This document shows, piece after piece, positions 1 to 7,354 of a stretch of DNA of 11,501 nucleotides. A program made the position numbers and the translations under genes. The stretch's first letter is position 1, and each line of letters begins with the position of its first letter. The notes beneath the pieces were generated by a model. It was not told where the DNA came from and ran no database searches. It saw only the letters and a program-made list of their open reading frames with translations. Origin of the DNA: an uncultured Collinsella sp. (lineage in GTDB: Bacteria > Actinomycetota > Coriobacteriia > Coriobacteriales > Coriobacteriaceae); contig CAAENO010000188.1 in NCBI GenBank assembly GCA_900757385.1, forward strand, positions 1 through 11,501. The letters run 5' to 3'.

Positions 1-26
1 CGAACGAGTCCCCATACCCTCGTTCG
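1..26. repeat. Short perfect inverted repeat at the window edge
   Basis: The arms CGAACGAG (1-8) and CTCGTTCG (19-26) are perfectly complementary around a 10-nt spacer. No T-tract follows on the plus strand and the left context is cut off. It could be the end of an upstream terminator or an operator for hisS; nothing here decides between them. Confidence 0.4.
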
Positions 27-60
27 GTCAGACGCGCCGCCGCTGTTTGCGTTTGTGCCG

Positions 61-66
61 TATAAT
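61..66 (+). promoter_or_regulatory. Likely -10 box of the hisS promoter
   Basis: There is a perfect TATAAT 43 nt upstream of the hisS ATG. Transcription would start near 73 and give a leader of about 35 nt. No good TTGACA-like -35 lies 16-18 nt upstream. The bases just before the box (TGCCG) resemble those before the ppc box at 1631 (TGCC), so both genes seem to depend on a strong -10. Confidence 0.5.
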
Positions 67-108
67 GACCGTTACCTATGACGCGATACAAAAGAAAGGT
101 GTTTGCCC

Positions 109-1422
109 ATGCAGGCACAGAAGGCGGAGGGAACCCGCGACCTTATCGGCGCTGAGATGCGCGCTTGGCAAAAGATGCAGCAGATCGCTGCCGGCGTGTT
201 CGAGCCGTTTGGCTTTAAGCCCATCGAGACGCCCGCCATCGAGCAGGTGGACGTGTTTGTCCACGGCATCGGCCAGTCGACCGACGTCGTGCGCAAGGAG
301 ATGTTCCGCGTGTTTAGCGGCGCCAACCTGGAGCGCGTCTTTACCGAGGGCACCGATACCAAGCTCAAGCCCAAGCAGCGCCTGGCGCTTCGTCCCGAGG
401 GCACGGCTGGCGTGGTGCGCGCCGTCGTGGAGAACAACTTGGTGCCCCAGGGCTCCACGCCGTTTAAGGCTTACTACGCCGAGGCCATGTTCCGTGGCGA
501 GCGTCCCCAGAAGGGTCGCCTGCGCCAGTTCCACCAGGTGGGCATCGAGTGGCTCGGTGCTCCCGATCCGGCGGCAGACGCCGAGTGCATCATTATGCTC
601 ATGGAGTTTTACAAGCGCCTGGGCTTCGATCTGTCCAAGCTCCGTCTGCTCATTAACTCGATGGGCGATGCCCAATGCCGTCCGGCCTATCGCGAGCAGG
701 TTAAGCAGTTCATTCTCGACCATGCCGATGAGATGTGCGACGAGTGCCGCGAGCGCGCCGAGCTTAACCCGCTGCGCGCCTTCGACTGCAAGAACGACCA
801 CTGCCGCGAGATCATGGCCGACGCCCCGCTGATGGGCGACAACCTGTGCGATGAGTGCCGCGAGCACTACGAGCAGGTCAAGCGCTATCTGGACGCCGCC
901 GGTATCGAGTACGTCGAGGATCCCACCCTGGTGCGCGGCCTGGACTACTACACCCGTACCGTCTTTGAGGTCGAGGCTCCCGGCGCCGGTGTCGGCTCCA
1001 TCGGTGGCGGCGGTCGCTATGACGGCTTGGTCGAGCTCGAGGGCGGCAAGCCCACGGCCGGCGTCGGCTTCGCCGTCGGTTTTGAGCGCGCCCTGCTGGC
1101 CCTGCAGGCCTTTGGCAGCGACCTGGGCGCCGATGAGACCCCGTGCGTCTACGTTGCCAACGCCGGCAAGGATCTGCGTCAGAACGTCTTTGCCATTACG
1201 CAGCAGCTTCGCGCCGCAGGGATCGTGACCGAGGCCGACTACCAGGGTCGTTCGCTCAAGGCCCAGTTTAAGCAGGCCGACAAGGTGGGCGCCAAGCTCA
1301 TCCTGGTCCTGGGTGGCGACGAGCTTGCCGCCGGCAAGGTCAAGGTGCGCGACATGCAGAGTCACGACGAGGTTCTCGTCGATTTGGCCAACGTGGTCGA
1401 GGCGGTTCGCGAGCGCCTGTAG
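109..1422 (+). CDS. hisS: Histidyl-tRNA synthetase
   Basis: Cytoplasmic class II aminoacyl-tRNA synthetase that charges tRNA-His with histidine using ATP. The 437-aa product has the usual family length. Visible motifs: class II motif 2 with RPEGTA (about residues 95-100) and FRGERPQKGRLRQFHQ (128-143); the histidine-specific loop LVRGLDYYTRT (274-284); GGGGRYDGL (299-307); then a C-terminal anticodon-binding domain from about residue 330. The insertion domain holds a cysteine set (CDEC near 210-213, DCKNDHC near 226-232, CDEC near 247-250) that could bind zinc; this is inferred from spacing only. The ATG at 109 is chosen over an in-frame TTG at 103 because GAAAGG lies about 9 nt upstream and family proteins start close to the KAEGTRD segment. 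It appears to be transcribed alone, with a promoter box at 61-66 and a terminator at 1481-1518. Confidence 0.97.
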   Translation: MQAQKAEGTRDLIGAEMRAWQKMQQIAAGVFEPFGFKPIETPAIEQVDVFVHGIGQSTDVVRKEMFRVFSGANLERVFTEGTDTKLKPKQRLALRPEGTAGVVRAVVENNLVPQGSTPFKAYYAEAMFRGERPQKGRLRQFHQVGIEWLGAPDPAADAECIIMLMEFYKRLGFDLSKLRLLINSMGDAQCRPAYREQVKQFILDHADEMCDECRERAELNPLRAFDCKNDHCREIMADAPLMGDNLCDECREHYEQVKRYLDAAGIEYVEDPTLVRGLDYYTRTVFEVEAPGAGVGSIGGGGRYDGLVELEGGKPTAGVGFAVGFERALLALQAFGSDLGADETPCVYVANAGKDLRQNVFAITQQLRAAGIVTEADYQGRSLKAQFKQADKVGAKLILVLGGDELAAGKVKVRDMQSHDEVLVDLANVVEAVRERL

Positions 1423-1480
1423 CGCATGTTTTTTGAGTTGCGGGGCTGCTAACGTGCCCTGCTCATGGAGAGCGATTGTT

Positions 1481-1518
1481 ACGGGGGTGTTTCGCTTTTA
1501 TGCGGAATGCCCCCGTTT
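1481..1518 (+). terminator. Hairpin terminator after hisS
   Basis: Bases 1481-1495 pair with 1502-1516 to form a 15-bp RNA stem with three G-U wobbles and a 6-nt loop. The outer seven pairs are ACGGGGG with CCCCCGT. A short T run follows, so it fits a Rho-independent terminator about 60 nt after the hisS stop. The T-tract is short, so efficiency is uncertain. Confidence 0.65.
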
Positions 1519-1630
1519 GCGTATGCCGTCCACCGAGAAATACGACCATTTGGGGCAAAAACCCTTGCAATGCAGAAAATACTTTTGTGTGGTAAAGCGC
1601 AATCAGCTCCGAAAGTTTTTGCCGAGTGCC

Positions 1631-1636
1631 TATAAT
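1631..1636 (+). promoter_or_regulatory. Likely -10 box of the ppc promoter
   Basis: A perfect TATAAT lies 44 nt before the chosen ppc GTG start, so transcription would begin near 1643 with a leader of about 38 nt. The region 17-18 nt upstream (around TCCGAA at 1608) is a poor match to a -35 box. An AT-rich stretch at about 1570-1620 could act as an upstream element. Confidence 0.5.
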
Positions 1637-1660
1637 GGATACCGCATGTTACGTGCATAG

Positions 1661-1676
1661 AAGGAGGAATGGGAGG
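1661..1676 (+). promoter_or_regulatory. Tandem Shine-Dalgarno sequences before ppc
   Basis: AAGGAGG (1661-1667) and GGAGG (1672-1676) lie one after another. The first is about 13 nt from the GTG at 1681 and touches the ATG at 1669. The second is 4 nt from the GTG. Together they favour the GTG start, although neither spacing is ideal. Confidence 0.5.
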
Positions 1677-1680
1677 AAAC

Positions 1681-4494
1681 GTGGCTGAGAACCTAAGCAA
1701 CCAGTCTGTACCCGAAGCCGCGGCGCGCGTCGCTGCCGTGGTCAACCGCCTCGTTAACCGAATCGGCTCGAATGCCGAGTCCAAGGAGCGTCTCGCCGAG
1801 ATCGAGATCCCCGAGGAGCTGCGCGACAATCTGGCGCTGTTCTTGCGCCTGGAGCGCCGTGTGCTTAGCGAGTATGATCCCGAGATCGCGGACCTGTTCG
1901 ACAAGATTTTGACAGCCGAGATTGTGGCCAATGCCGGCAACCCCGGTAGCCGTGCCGCTGACGAGGCCGTCGACGAGCAGGGCGTGCCCACCGCCGACGA
2001 GCCCACCGCCGTGGCATTTCGTGAAGTCGTCGATCTGATCGATAGTCTGCCGCTCGATAAGCAGCAGGTTATCGTCCGCGCCTTTACGAGCTTCTTCCAC
2101 CTGGCAAACCTGTCTGAGGAGAACTACCGTGTGGCGCAGCTGCGCGAGCGTGAGACCGGTGCGTCGACCGATACCGAGGTCGATCCCGCCAACGAGCTCA
2201 CCGTCGCCTATCACCAGCTGGTGAATGAGCTGGGCGTCGAGGGCGCCAACGAGCTGCTCGGCAAGCTTGAGTTCCACCCCGTCTTTACCGCGCATCCCAC
2301 TGAGGCCCGTCGTAAGGCCGTCGAGGGCAAGATTCGCCGTATCTCCAACCTGCTGGAGGAGCGTCCGCGTCTGGGTGGCTCCGACCTGGTGGAGAACGAG
2401 CGCCATATGCTGCAGGAGATCGACGCCCTGGTGCGTACGAGCCCCATCGCGCTCAAGAAGCCCACGCCGGTCGAGGAAGCCGATACCATCATCGACATCT
2501 TCGATAACACGCTGTTCGACGTTATCCCTGTCATCTATCGTCGTTTTGACGACTGGGTGCTGGGCGACAAGGCCGGCACCGTGCCGCCGCTGTGCCCGGC
2601 GTTCTTCCATCCCGGCAGCTGGATCGGTTCCGACCGCGACGGTAACCCTAACGTCACCGCCAAGGTGAGCCGTGAGGTCGCCGCCAAGTACTTCACCCAC
2701 ATGGTGCTCAAGCTCGAGGACAAGTGCCGCCGCATTGGCCGCAACCTTACGCTCGAGGCCACCTACAGCAAGCCGTCTGCCGAGCTCATCAACCTGTGGA
2801 ACCATCAGGTCGAGATGAGTACCCAGTACACGGCTCGCGCCGAGCTGATTTCCGAGCACGAGCCGCATCGCGCCGTCATGCTCGTCATGGCCGACCGTCT
2901 GAACGCCACCGTGCGCCGTATCACCGACACCATGTACCACAGCGCCGATGAGTTCCTGGAGGACTTGCGCGTCGTCCAGCGCTCGCTGGCTGCCTGCGGT
3001 GCCGTCCGTGCTGCCTACGGCCCGGTCCAGACCATCATCTGGCAGGTTGAGTCCTTCGGCTTCCACATGGTCGAGATGGAGTTCCGTCAGCACTCCGTGG
3101 TGCACGCCCGCGCCCTCAAGGATATCCACGAGAACGGTATCCATGGCGATCTGCAGCCCATGACGCGCGAGGTCATCGACACCTTCCGCGCTATCGGCTC
3201 CATCCAGAAGCGCTACGGCAAGAAGATGGCGCATCGCTACATCATCTCGTTCACCAAGAGCGCCCAGCATGTGGCCGACGTCTTTGAGCTTGCCCACCTG
3301 TCCTTTGCACACGATGAAGACGTTCCCGAGCTCGATGTGATCCCGCTGTTTGAGCAGCTCGAGGACCTCGAGGGCTGCGTCGACGTGCTCGACCAGATGC
3401 TTACGCTGCCCGTGGTGCAAAAGCGCCTTGCCCAGACCAACCGCCGCATGGAGGTCATGTTGGGCTATTCCGACTCCTCCAAGGATGCCGGTCCTACCAC
3501 GGCCATGCTCGCGCTGCACTCCGCGCAGGAGCGCATTGCCAAGTGGGCCGAGAAGAACGATATCGACCTGGTGCTCATGCACGGTCGCGGCGGTGCCGTG
3601 GGCCGTGGTGGCGGCCCGGCCAACAAGGCCGTGCTGGCGCAGCCCAAGGGTTCGGTCAACTGCTTCTTTAAGCTCACCGAGCAGGGCGAGGTCATCTTTG
3701 CCCGTTACGGCAACCGCACGCTGGCTCAGCGCCATGTTGAGTCCGTTGCCGCCGCAACGCTTTTGCAGTCGGCTCCGAGCGTCGAGAAGACCAACACCGA
3801 GACCACGCAGAAGTTCTGGGATATGGCCGAGAAGCTCAACGCCGTAAGCCACGAGCGCTATCTGGACCTGCTGAACACCGAGGACTTTACACCGTGGTTC
3901 TCGACCGTGACGCCGCTGACCGAGGTCGGTCTGCTGCCGATTGGCTCGCGCCCGGCCAAGCGCGGTTTGGGTGCCAAGTCGCTCGACGACCTGCGTACCA
4001 TTCCGTGGATCTTCAGCTGGAGCCAGGCGCGCATTAACCTGGCCGCTTGGTACGGCCTGGGCACCGCCTGCGAGCAGTTTGGCGACCTTGACCAGCTCAA
4101 GGCTGCCTACCAGGAGTGGCCGTTCTTCCGCACCTTTATCGACAACATCGAGATGTCGATCGCCAAGACCGACCAGCGCATCGCCAAGATGTACCTGCAC
4201 CTAGGCGATCGCCAGGATTTGTCCGAGAAGGTCTTCACCGAGATGCAGCTCACGCGTAAGTGGGTTCTTGCCATCGTCGGTGACGAATGGCCGCTGCAGC
4301 GCCGCCGTGTGCTCGGCTGCGCCGTCCGTGTGCGTAATCCCTACGTCGACGCCCTGTCCATCGCCCAGGTCCGCGCCCTTCGCGAGGTGCGTATGAACCA
4401 GGACGAGATGGCCGAGGAGAAGAAGGCCGAGTACATGAGCCTGATTCTTTCGACTGTGACCGGCGTCTCGGCAGGATTGCAGAACACGGGGTAA
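1681..4494 (+). CDS. ppc: Phosphoenolpyruvate carboxylase
   Basis: Cytoplasmic enzyme that carboxylates phosphoenolpyruvate with bicarbonate to oxaloacetate and phosphate, an anaplerotic step that feeds aspartate and the fermentative route to malate and succinate. The 937-aa product has the normal length for the bacterial family. Signatures: FTAHPTEARRK with the catalytic His near residue 205; GSDRDGNPN near 316-324; GYSDSSKDAG with Lys about 601; HGRGGAVGRGGG with His about 634 and Arg about 636; and the C-terminal end QNTG. Start choice: an in-frame ATG at 1669 directly abuts AAGGAGGA (1661-1668), leaving no room for ribosome spacing. GTG at 1681 has GGAGG at 1672-1676 four bases away and the stronger AAGGAGG further back, so GTG is preferred. 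No usual allosteric residues were examined in detail. The gene is monocistronic and followed by a large hairpin element. Confidence 0.97.
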   Translation: MAENLSNQSVPEAAARVAAVVNRLVNRIGSNAESKERLAEIEIPEELRDNLALFLRLERRVLSEYDPEIADLFDKILTAEIVANAGNPGSRAADEAVDEQGVPTADEPTAVAFREVVDLIDSLPLDKQQVIVRAFTSFFHLANLSEENYRVAQLRERETGASTDTEVDPANELTVAYHQLVNELGVEGANELLGKLEFHPVFTAHPTEARRKAVEGKIRRISNLLEERPRLGGSDLVENERHMLQEIDALVRTSPIALKKPTPVEEADTIIDIFDNTLFDVIPVIYRRFDDWVLGDKAGTVPPLCPAFFHPGSWIGSDRDGNPNVTAKVSREVAAKYFTHMVLKLEDKCRRIGRNLTLEATYSKPSAELINLWNHQVEMSTQYTARAELISEHEPHRAVMLVMADRLNATVRRITDTMYHSADEFLEDLRVVQRSLAACGAVRAAYGPVQTIIWQVESFGFHMVEMEFRQHSVVHARALKDIHENGIHGDLQPMTREVIDTFRAIGSIQKRYGKKMAHRYIISFTKSAQHVADVFELAHLSFAHDEDVPELDVIPLFEQLEDLEGCVDVLDQMLTLPVVQKRLAQTNRRMEVMLGYSDSSKDAGPTTAMLALHSAQERIAKWAEKNDIDLVLMHGRGGAVGRGGGPANKAVLAQPKGSVNCFFKLTEQGEVIFARYGNRTLAQRHVESVAAATLLQSAPSVEKTNTETTQKFWDMAEKLNAVSHERYLDLLNTEDFTPWFSTVTPLTEVGLLPIGSRPAKRGLGAKSLDDLRTIPWIFSWSQARINLAAWYGLGTACEQFGDLDQLKAAYQEWPFFRTFIDNIEMSIAKTDQRIAKMYLHLGDRQDLSEKVFTEMQLTRKWVLAIVGDEWPLQRRRVLGCAVRVRNPYVDALSIAQVRALREVRMNQDEMAEEKKAEYMSLILSTVTGVSAGLQNTG

Positions 4495-4515
4495 TCGATA
4501 GCCCTGTAGTCGTCC

Positions 4516-4642
4516 GGGCCCGCCATCAGCTTACTTTTAGGCACGTCCTCGGACATGCAAGAAGCCCTCGCTGCGCACTTCGTGCGGCGAGGGCTTCTTG
4601 CGTCCTGCGGAGTGTGCCTAAAAGTAAACTAATGGCGGGCCC
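4516..4642. repeat. Nested inverted-repeat element, copy 1 (after ppc)
   Basis: The outer arms are 4516-4544 and 4614-4642, 29 nt each with two mismatches. Inside lie 12-nt blocks GTCCTCGGACAT (4545-4556) and GTCCTGCGGAGT (4602-4613), which resemble each other as direct repeats rather than pairing. At the centre is a hairpin (4557-4601). The design is the same as copy 2 at 7230-7354. The 21 nt between the ppc stop codon and the left arm also partly match the equivalent 21 nt after the channel gene (14 of 21 positions, including TCGA, TAGT and GTCC). Confidence 0.85.
4557..4601. terminator. Core hairpin of element copy 1, probable terminator
   Basis: A perfect 15-bp stem (4557-4571 with 4587-4601) is topped by a further 5-bp stem CGCAC/GTGCG with a TTC loop and a 2-nt bulge. 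It lies about 60 nt after ppc. The descending arm ends in CTTCTTGC, so there is no clean T-tract; termination is likely but not typical. Confidence 0.5.
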
Positions 4643-4956
4643 TACGATGTCCGGTCTTCGGCGGATTACTGCTGGGGAAAGATAGCGCGCTTCGCGCACT
4701 TTGATGGGGCTTCGTGCTGCGGAATGCATTCAGAGGGAAACCCGTCGGGTCCCTTCGTCCTCGGTCTTCGGGGATTGGGGCTGAAGGGAATAAAGCGCGC
4801 TTCGCGCTTAGTGTGGAGTGCGGCGAGGGCTTCTTGCGTCCTGCGGAGTGCGCCGGAAAGCAAACATACGGCGGCCCCTGCGATGTCCGGTCTTCGGCGG
4901 AATACTGGCTGGGGAAAAGATGGCGCGCTTCGCGCGATTTGGATGGGGTTTGTCCC
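4583..4956. repeat. Degenerate direct repeats derived from the hairpin element
   Basis: The stretch starting TGCGGCGAGGGCTTCTTGCG at 4583 recurs almost exactly at 4819, and the resemblance continues for about 130 bp through a shared CGATGTCCGGTCTTCGGCGG block to ATGGGG. A shorter, more diverged version of the tail (GGTCTTCGGGGATT to the palindrome) lies between them at about 4762-4807. The second copy has the right half of the hairpin but no visible left half. This looks like decay of a multi-copy intergenic repeat. Confidence 0.7.
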
Positions 4957-4999
4957 GGCGGCGCGTTTGGCGCTTCTCGACTTACGACTGTAGCGGCCG

Positions 5000-5030
5000 C
5001 GGTCTCGTTTGGGATCGCGACCGTTTTATT
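5000..5030 (+). terminator. Possible terminator or attenuator upstream of larA
   Basis: CGGTCTCG (5000-5007) and CGCGACCG (5016-5023) form an 8-bp stem with one mismatch and an 8-nt loop, followed directly by TTTTATT. It lies about 120 nt before the larA start. It could end read-through from the ppc side or act as an attenuator if larA transcription starts further upstream. Confidence 0.4.
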
Positions 5031-5149
5031 GTGGGTCAAATATGAACGTTGTGTTAATGAGTCGGTGGACGGTGGTGTTTTTCGGTGAGCGGCGTATCCT
5101 TCCAACGGTTTATCTAGTGTGTCAGTTGAAAGGAAGAGGGCGCTCGTCA

Positions 5150-6427
5150 TTGTTTGAATGTGAACTGCCGTTTGACCACAAGACGTTGCATCTGGAACTC
5201 GAGGATAAGAACTTCGCGGGTGTGATGGAAGGTCATCAAAACGAGTTTAAGACCACGAAATCGCAGGAAGAGCTGGTGGAGGAGTCGCTTGCCAACCCTT
5301 ATGGCTCGCCTTCGCTCGAGGAGCTTTGTGCTGGCAAGAAGGATATTGTCATCATTAGCTCCGATCATACGCGTCCCGTCCCCTCGCGTGTGACGATGCC
5401 TATTCTGCTGCATCACATCCACTCCGCTGCGCCTGAGGCACGCGTTCGCATTCTGGTTGCTACGGGCATGCACCGTCCGTCGACGCACGAGGAGCTCGTC
5501 AATAAGTATGGCGAGGAGATCGTTGCTAACGAGGAAATCGTTATGCACGTCGCGACTGACGACAGCATGATGAAAAAGATCGGCACCCTGCCTTCTGGTG
5601 GCGAGTGCATCATCAACAAGATTGCCGCCGATTGCGATCTGCTGCTTGCCGAGGGCTTTATTGAGCCGCACTTCTTTGCCGGTTTCTCTGGTAGCCGCAA
5701 GTCCGTCCTGCCCGGCATCGCCAGCTACAAGACCATCATGTACAACCACAACGGTCAGTTTGTGAACGATTCCCACTCGCGTGCCGGCAACCTGTGCCAC
5801 AACCACGTGAGCGAGGACATGTTCGCCGCCGCCGAGATGGCTCACCTTGCCTTTGTGCTTAACGTGGTGCTCAACGGCAAGCATGAGGTCATTGGCTCCT
5901 TTGCCGGCGACATCCACAAGGCGCACGAGGCTGGCTGCGAGTTCGTGAAGAGCCTTGCCGGCGTTGAGCCCGTCGAGTGCGAGATCGCCATTACCACTAA
6001 CGGCGGCTACCCGCTCGATCAGAACATCTATCAGGCCGTGAAGGGCATGTGCGCTGCCGAGGCCACGCTTCCCGAGGGCGGCGTGATCATCGACGTCGCC
6101 GGTTGTGCCGACGGTCACGGTGGCGAGGGCTTCTATCACAACATCGCCGATAACGATCCGGCAGAGTTTGAGCGCGCCTGCATCGACCGTCCTAAGGACG
6201 AGACCCTGCCCGATCAGTGGACGAGCCAGATCTTTGCCCGCATCCTGGCGCATCACCCCGTGATCATGGTCACCGACCTGTGCGATCACCAGATGCTCAA
6301 GGATATGCACATGACGCCGGTCAACACTATCGAGGAGGCGCTCAAGCTCGCCTTTGAGATGAAGGGTGCCGATGCCAAGGTTGCCGTCATTCCCGATGGC
6401 CTGGGCGTTGTCGTCGCGCAGCACTAG
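5150..6427 (+). CDS. larA: Nickel-dependent lactate racemase LarA
   Basis: Cytoplasmic enzyme that interconverts D- and L-lactate by hydride transfer through a nickel-pincer nucleotide bound to a lysine. Counting from the TTG at 5150 gives 425 aa, against 424 for the Lactobacillus plantarum enzyme as I recall it. The known active-site residues then fall on exactly the same numbers: Arg75 in SDHTRPVP, His108 in ATGMHRP, His174 in GFIEPHFFAGF, Lys184 in GSRKSVLPG and His200 in YNHNG. That match, with GGAAGAGGG ending about 9 nt upstream, fixes the start; the reading frame is open further upstream to 5009 but that part is unrelated to the family. The full active-site set argues for a lactate racemase rather than a LarA homologue for another hydroxy acid. 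It is 49 bp from the channel gene and probably co-transcribed with it. The cofactor genes larB and larC are nearby on the other strand. Confidence 0.95.
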   Translation: MFECELPFDHKTLHLELEDKNFAGVMEGHQNEFKTTKSQEELVEESLANPYGSPSLEELCAGKKDIVIISSDHTRPVPSRVTMPILLHHIHSAAPEARVRILVATGMHRPSTHEELVNKYGEEIVANEEIVMHVATDDSMMKKIGTLPSGGECIINKIAADCDLLLAEGFIEPHFFAGFSGSRKSVLPGIASYKTIMYNHNGQFVNDSHSRAGNLCHNHVSEDMFAAAEMAHLAFVLNVVLNGKHEVIGSFAGDIHKAHEAGCEFVKSLAGVEPVECEIAITTNGGYPLDQNIYQAVKGMCAAEATLPEGGVIIDVAGCADGHGGEGFYHNIADNDPAEFERACIDRPKDETLPDQWTSQIFARILAHHPVIMVTDLCDHQMLKDMHMTPVNTIEEALKLAFEMKGADAKVAVIPDGLGVVVAQH

Positions 6428-6476
6428 TGTGCGGCCTAAACGAATCGTTTATAACCGACAAGAAAGATAAGGTTTT

Positions 6477-7208
6477 ATGCTTACCAAACTCCTCTGCGAA
6501 TTCGGCGCGACGGCCCTCATGATCGTCTTTGGCGTGGGCGTGCACTGCGATACCGTGCTCAAGGGCACCAAGTATCAGGGCTCTGGTCATATGTTTGCCA
6601 TCACCACCTGGTCTTTTGGTATCTCGGCCTGCCTGTTTATCTTTGGCGGCGCCGTGTGCATGAACCCCGCTATGGTGCTTGCCCAGTGCATCGTCGGCCT
6701 GGTGCCGTGGGGCAACTGCATCCCCTTCATGCTTGCCGATATGCTCGGCGGCTTTGTGGGTGCCGTGATCGCTTGGTTTATGTATGCCGATGAGTTCAAG
6801 GCTTCCGAGGGCGTCGTCGACCCCATTGCCCAGCGCAACATCTTCTCGACCAACCCCACCACCGAGGGTACGAACTATGCCCGCAACTTCTTCTGCGAGG
6901 CCATCTGCACCTTTGTGTTCATCAGCGCCATCCTTGCTGCTGCTAGCCGTGCTGGCGAGAACGTTTTGATGCTCGCCATCTGCGTCGGCCTGATTGTCTG
7001 GGCCGTTGGCATGGGCATGGGCGGCATCACCGGCTTCGCCATGAACCAGGCACGCGACCTTGGTCCCCGCATGGCCTATCAGGTGCTACCGATCAAGAAC
7101 AAGGCTGACAACAACTGGAAGTATGGTCTGCTTGTTCCTGGCATCGCGCCGTTTGTCGGTGCTATTGTGGCCTCGCTGTTTGTGCATGGTTTCTTGGGCA
7201 TGTTCTAG
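6477..7208 (+). CDS. larD: MIP-family channel, probable lactic acid/glycerol facilitator LarD
   Basis: Inner-membrane aquaporin/glycerol-facilitator family protein of 243 aa. About six membrane segments can be seen (roughly residues 5-21, 37-57, 83-103, 138-158, 162-182 and 217-237). The first pore box is NPA (63-65) in CMNPAMVL; the second is NQA (190-192) in GFAMNQARDLGP, where most relatives have NPA. Filter positions comparable to E. coli GlpF are Trp45, Phe187 and Arg193, which supports a glycerol-type pore. The loop before the first box lacks the usual SGAH lead and is two residues shorter than in GlpF (18 rather than 20 residues from Trp to Asn). Its place right after larA suggests transport of protonated lactic acid, as for LarD of L. 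plantarum, but glycerol or water cannot be excluded. The ribosome site is weak (GATAAGG about 4 nt before the ATG), so coupling with larA is likely. Confidence 0.85.
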   Translation: MLTKLLCEFGATALMIVFGVGVHCDTVLKGTKYQGSGHMFAITTWSFGISACLFIFGGAVCMNPAMVLAQCIVGLVPWGNCIPFMLADMLGGFVGAVIAWFMYADEFKASEGVVDPIAQRNIFSTNPTTEGTNYARNFFCEAICTFVFISAILAAASRAGENVLMLAICVGLIVWAVGMGMGGITGFAMNQARDLGPRMAYQVLPIKNKADNNWKYGLLVPGIAPFVGAIVASLFVHGFLGMF

Positions 7209-7229
7209 TCGAAGGCTACATAGTTGTCC

Positions 7230-7354
7230 GCTGGCCGCATGGGGTAACTTCCCAGCGCGTCCTCGGACATGCAAAAAGGCTCGCTGCGCACTTCGTGCGG
7301 CGAGCCTTTTTGCGTCCTGCGGAATGCGCTGGGAAGTTACCCCATGCGGCCAGC
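7230..7354. repeat. Nested inverted-repeat element, copy 2 (after larD)
   Basis: The outer arms 7230-7258 and 7326-7354 are perfectly complementary over 29 bp. The inner 12-nt blocks GTCCTCGGACAT (7259-7270) and GTCCTGCGGAAT (7314-7325) match copy 1 at all 12 and at 11 of 12 positions. The core hairpin is 7271-7313. The outer arms share no obvious sequence with those of copy 1, although length and order are identical. The left arm begins 21 nt after the stop codon, as in copy 1. Confidence 0.9.
7271..7313. terminator. Bidirectional terminator hairpin between larD and tetR
   Basis: GCAAAAAGGCTCGC (7271-7284) pairs perfectly with 7300-7313, and a short GC stem sits above it. A-run before and T-run after make it a Rho-independent terminator when read from either strand, which suits the convergent larA-larD and larB-larC-tetR units. 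Confidence 0.8.

Larger units (their letters stand above)
4495..5149. other. 655-bp non-coding, repeat-rich region between ppc and larA
   Basis: No convincing gene lies here; open frames on both strands run through repeats and lack family resemblance. It contains a 127-bp nested inverted repeat (4516-4642), a degenerate direct repeat of that element's right half and tail (about 4583-4712 and 4819-4956), three copies of a small GC palindrome GCGCGCTTCGCGC (4685-4697, 4795-4807, 4923-4935), a terminator-like hairpin (5000-5030), and about 120 nt of larA leader. I could not identify a convincing larA promoter: several weak -10-like strings occur between 5030 and 5120, but none has a matching -35. 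Confidence 0.75.

Noticed and set aside
76..1365. Long antisense frame over hisS, and similar ones over larA (5147-6424), larC (8003-8527) and larB (9270-9791)
   Set aside because: All are shadows of well-identified genes, with low-complexity translations and no ribosome sites.
1693..4200. Very long open frame (835 codons) antisense to ppc
   Set aside because: It mirrors ppc in a GC-rich gene with strong codon bias, which removes antisense stops. Its translation has no recognisable domain, while ppc is unmistakable.
4526..5150. Small minus-strand frames of 67 to 173 codons between ppc and larA with recurring peptide pieces
   Set aside because: The shared peptides come from the DNA repeats read in several frames. 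There is no consistent start, ribosome site or family match, so they are better read as repeats than genes.
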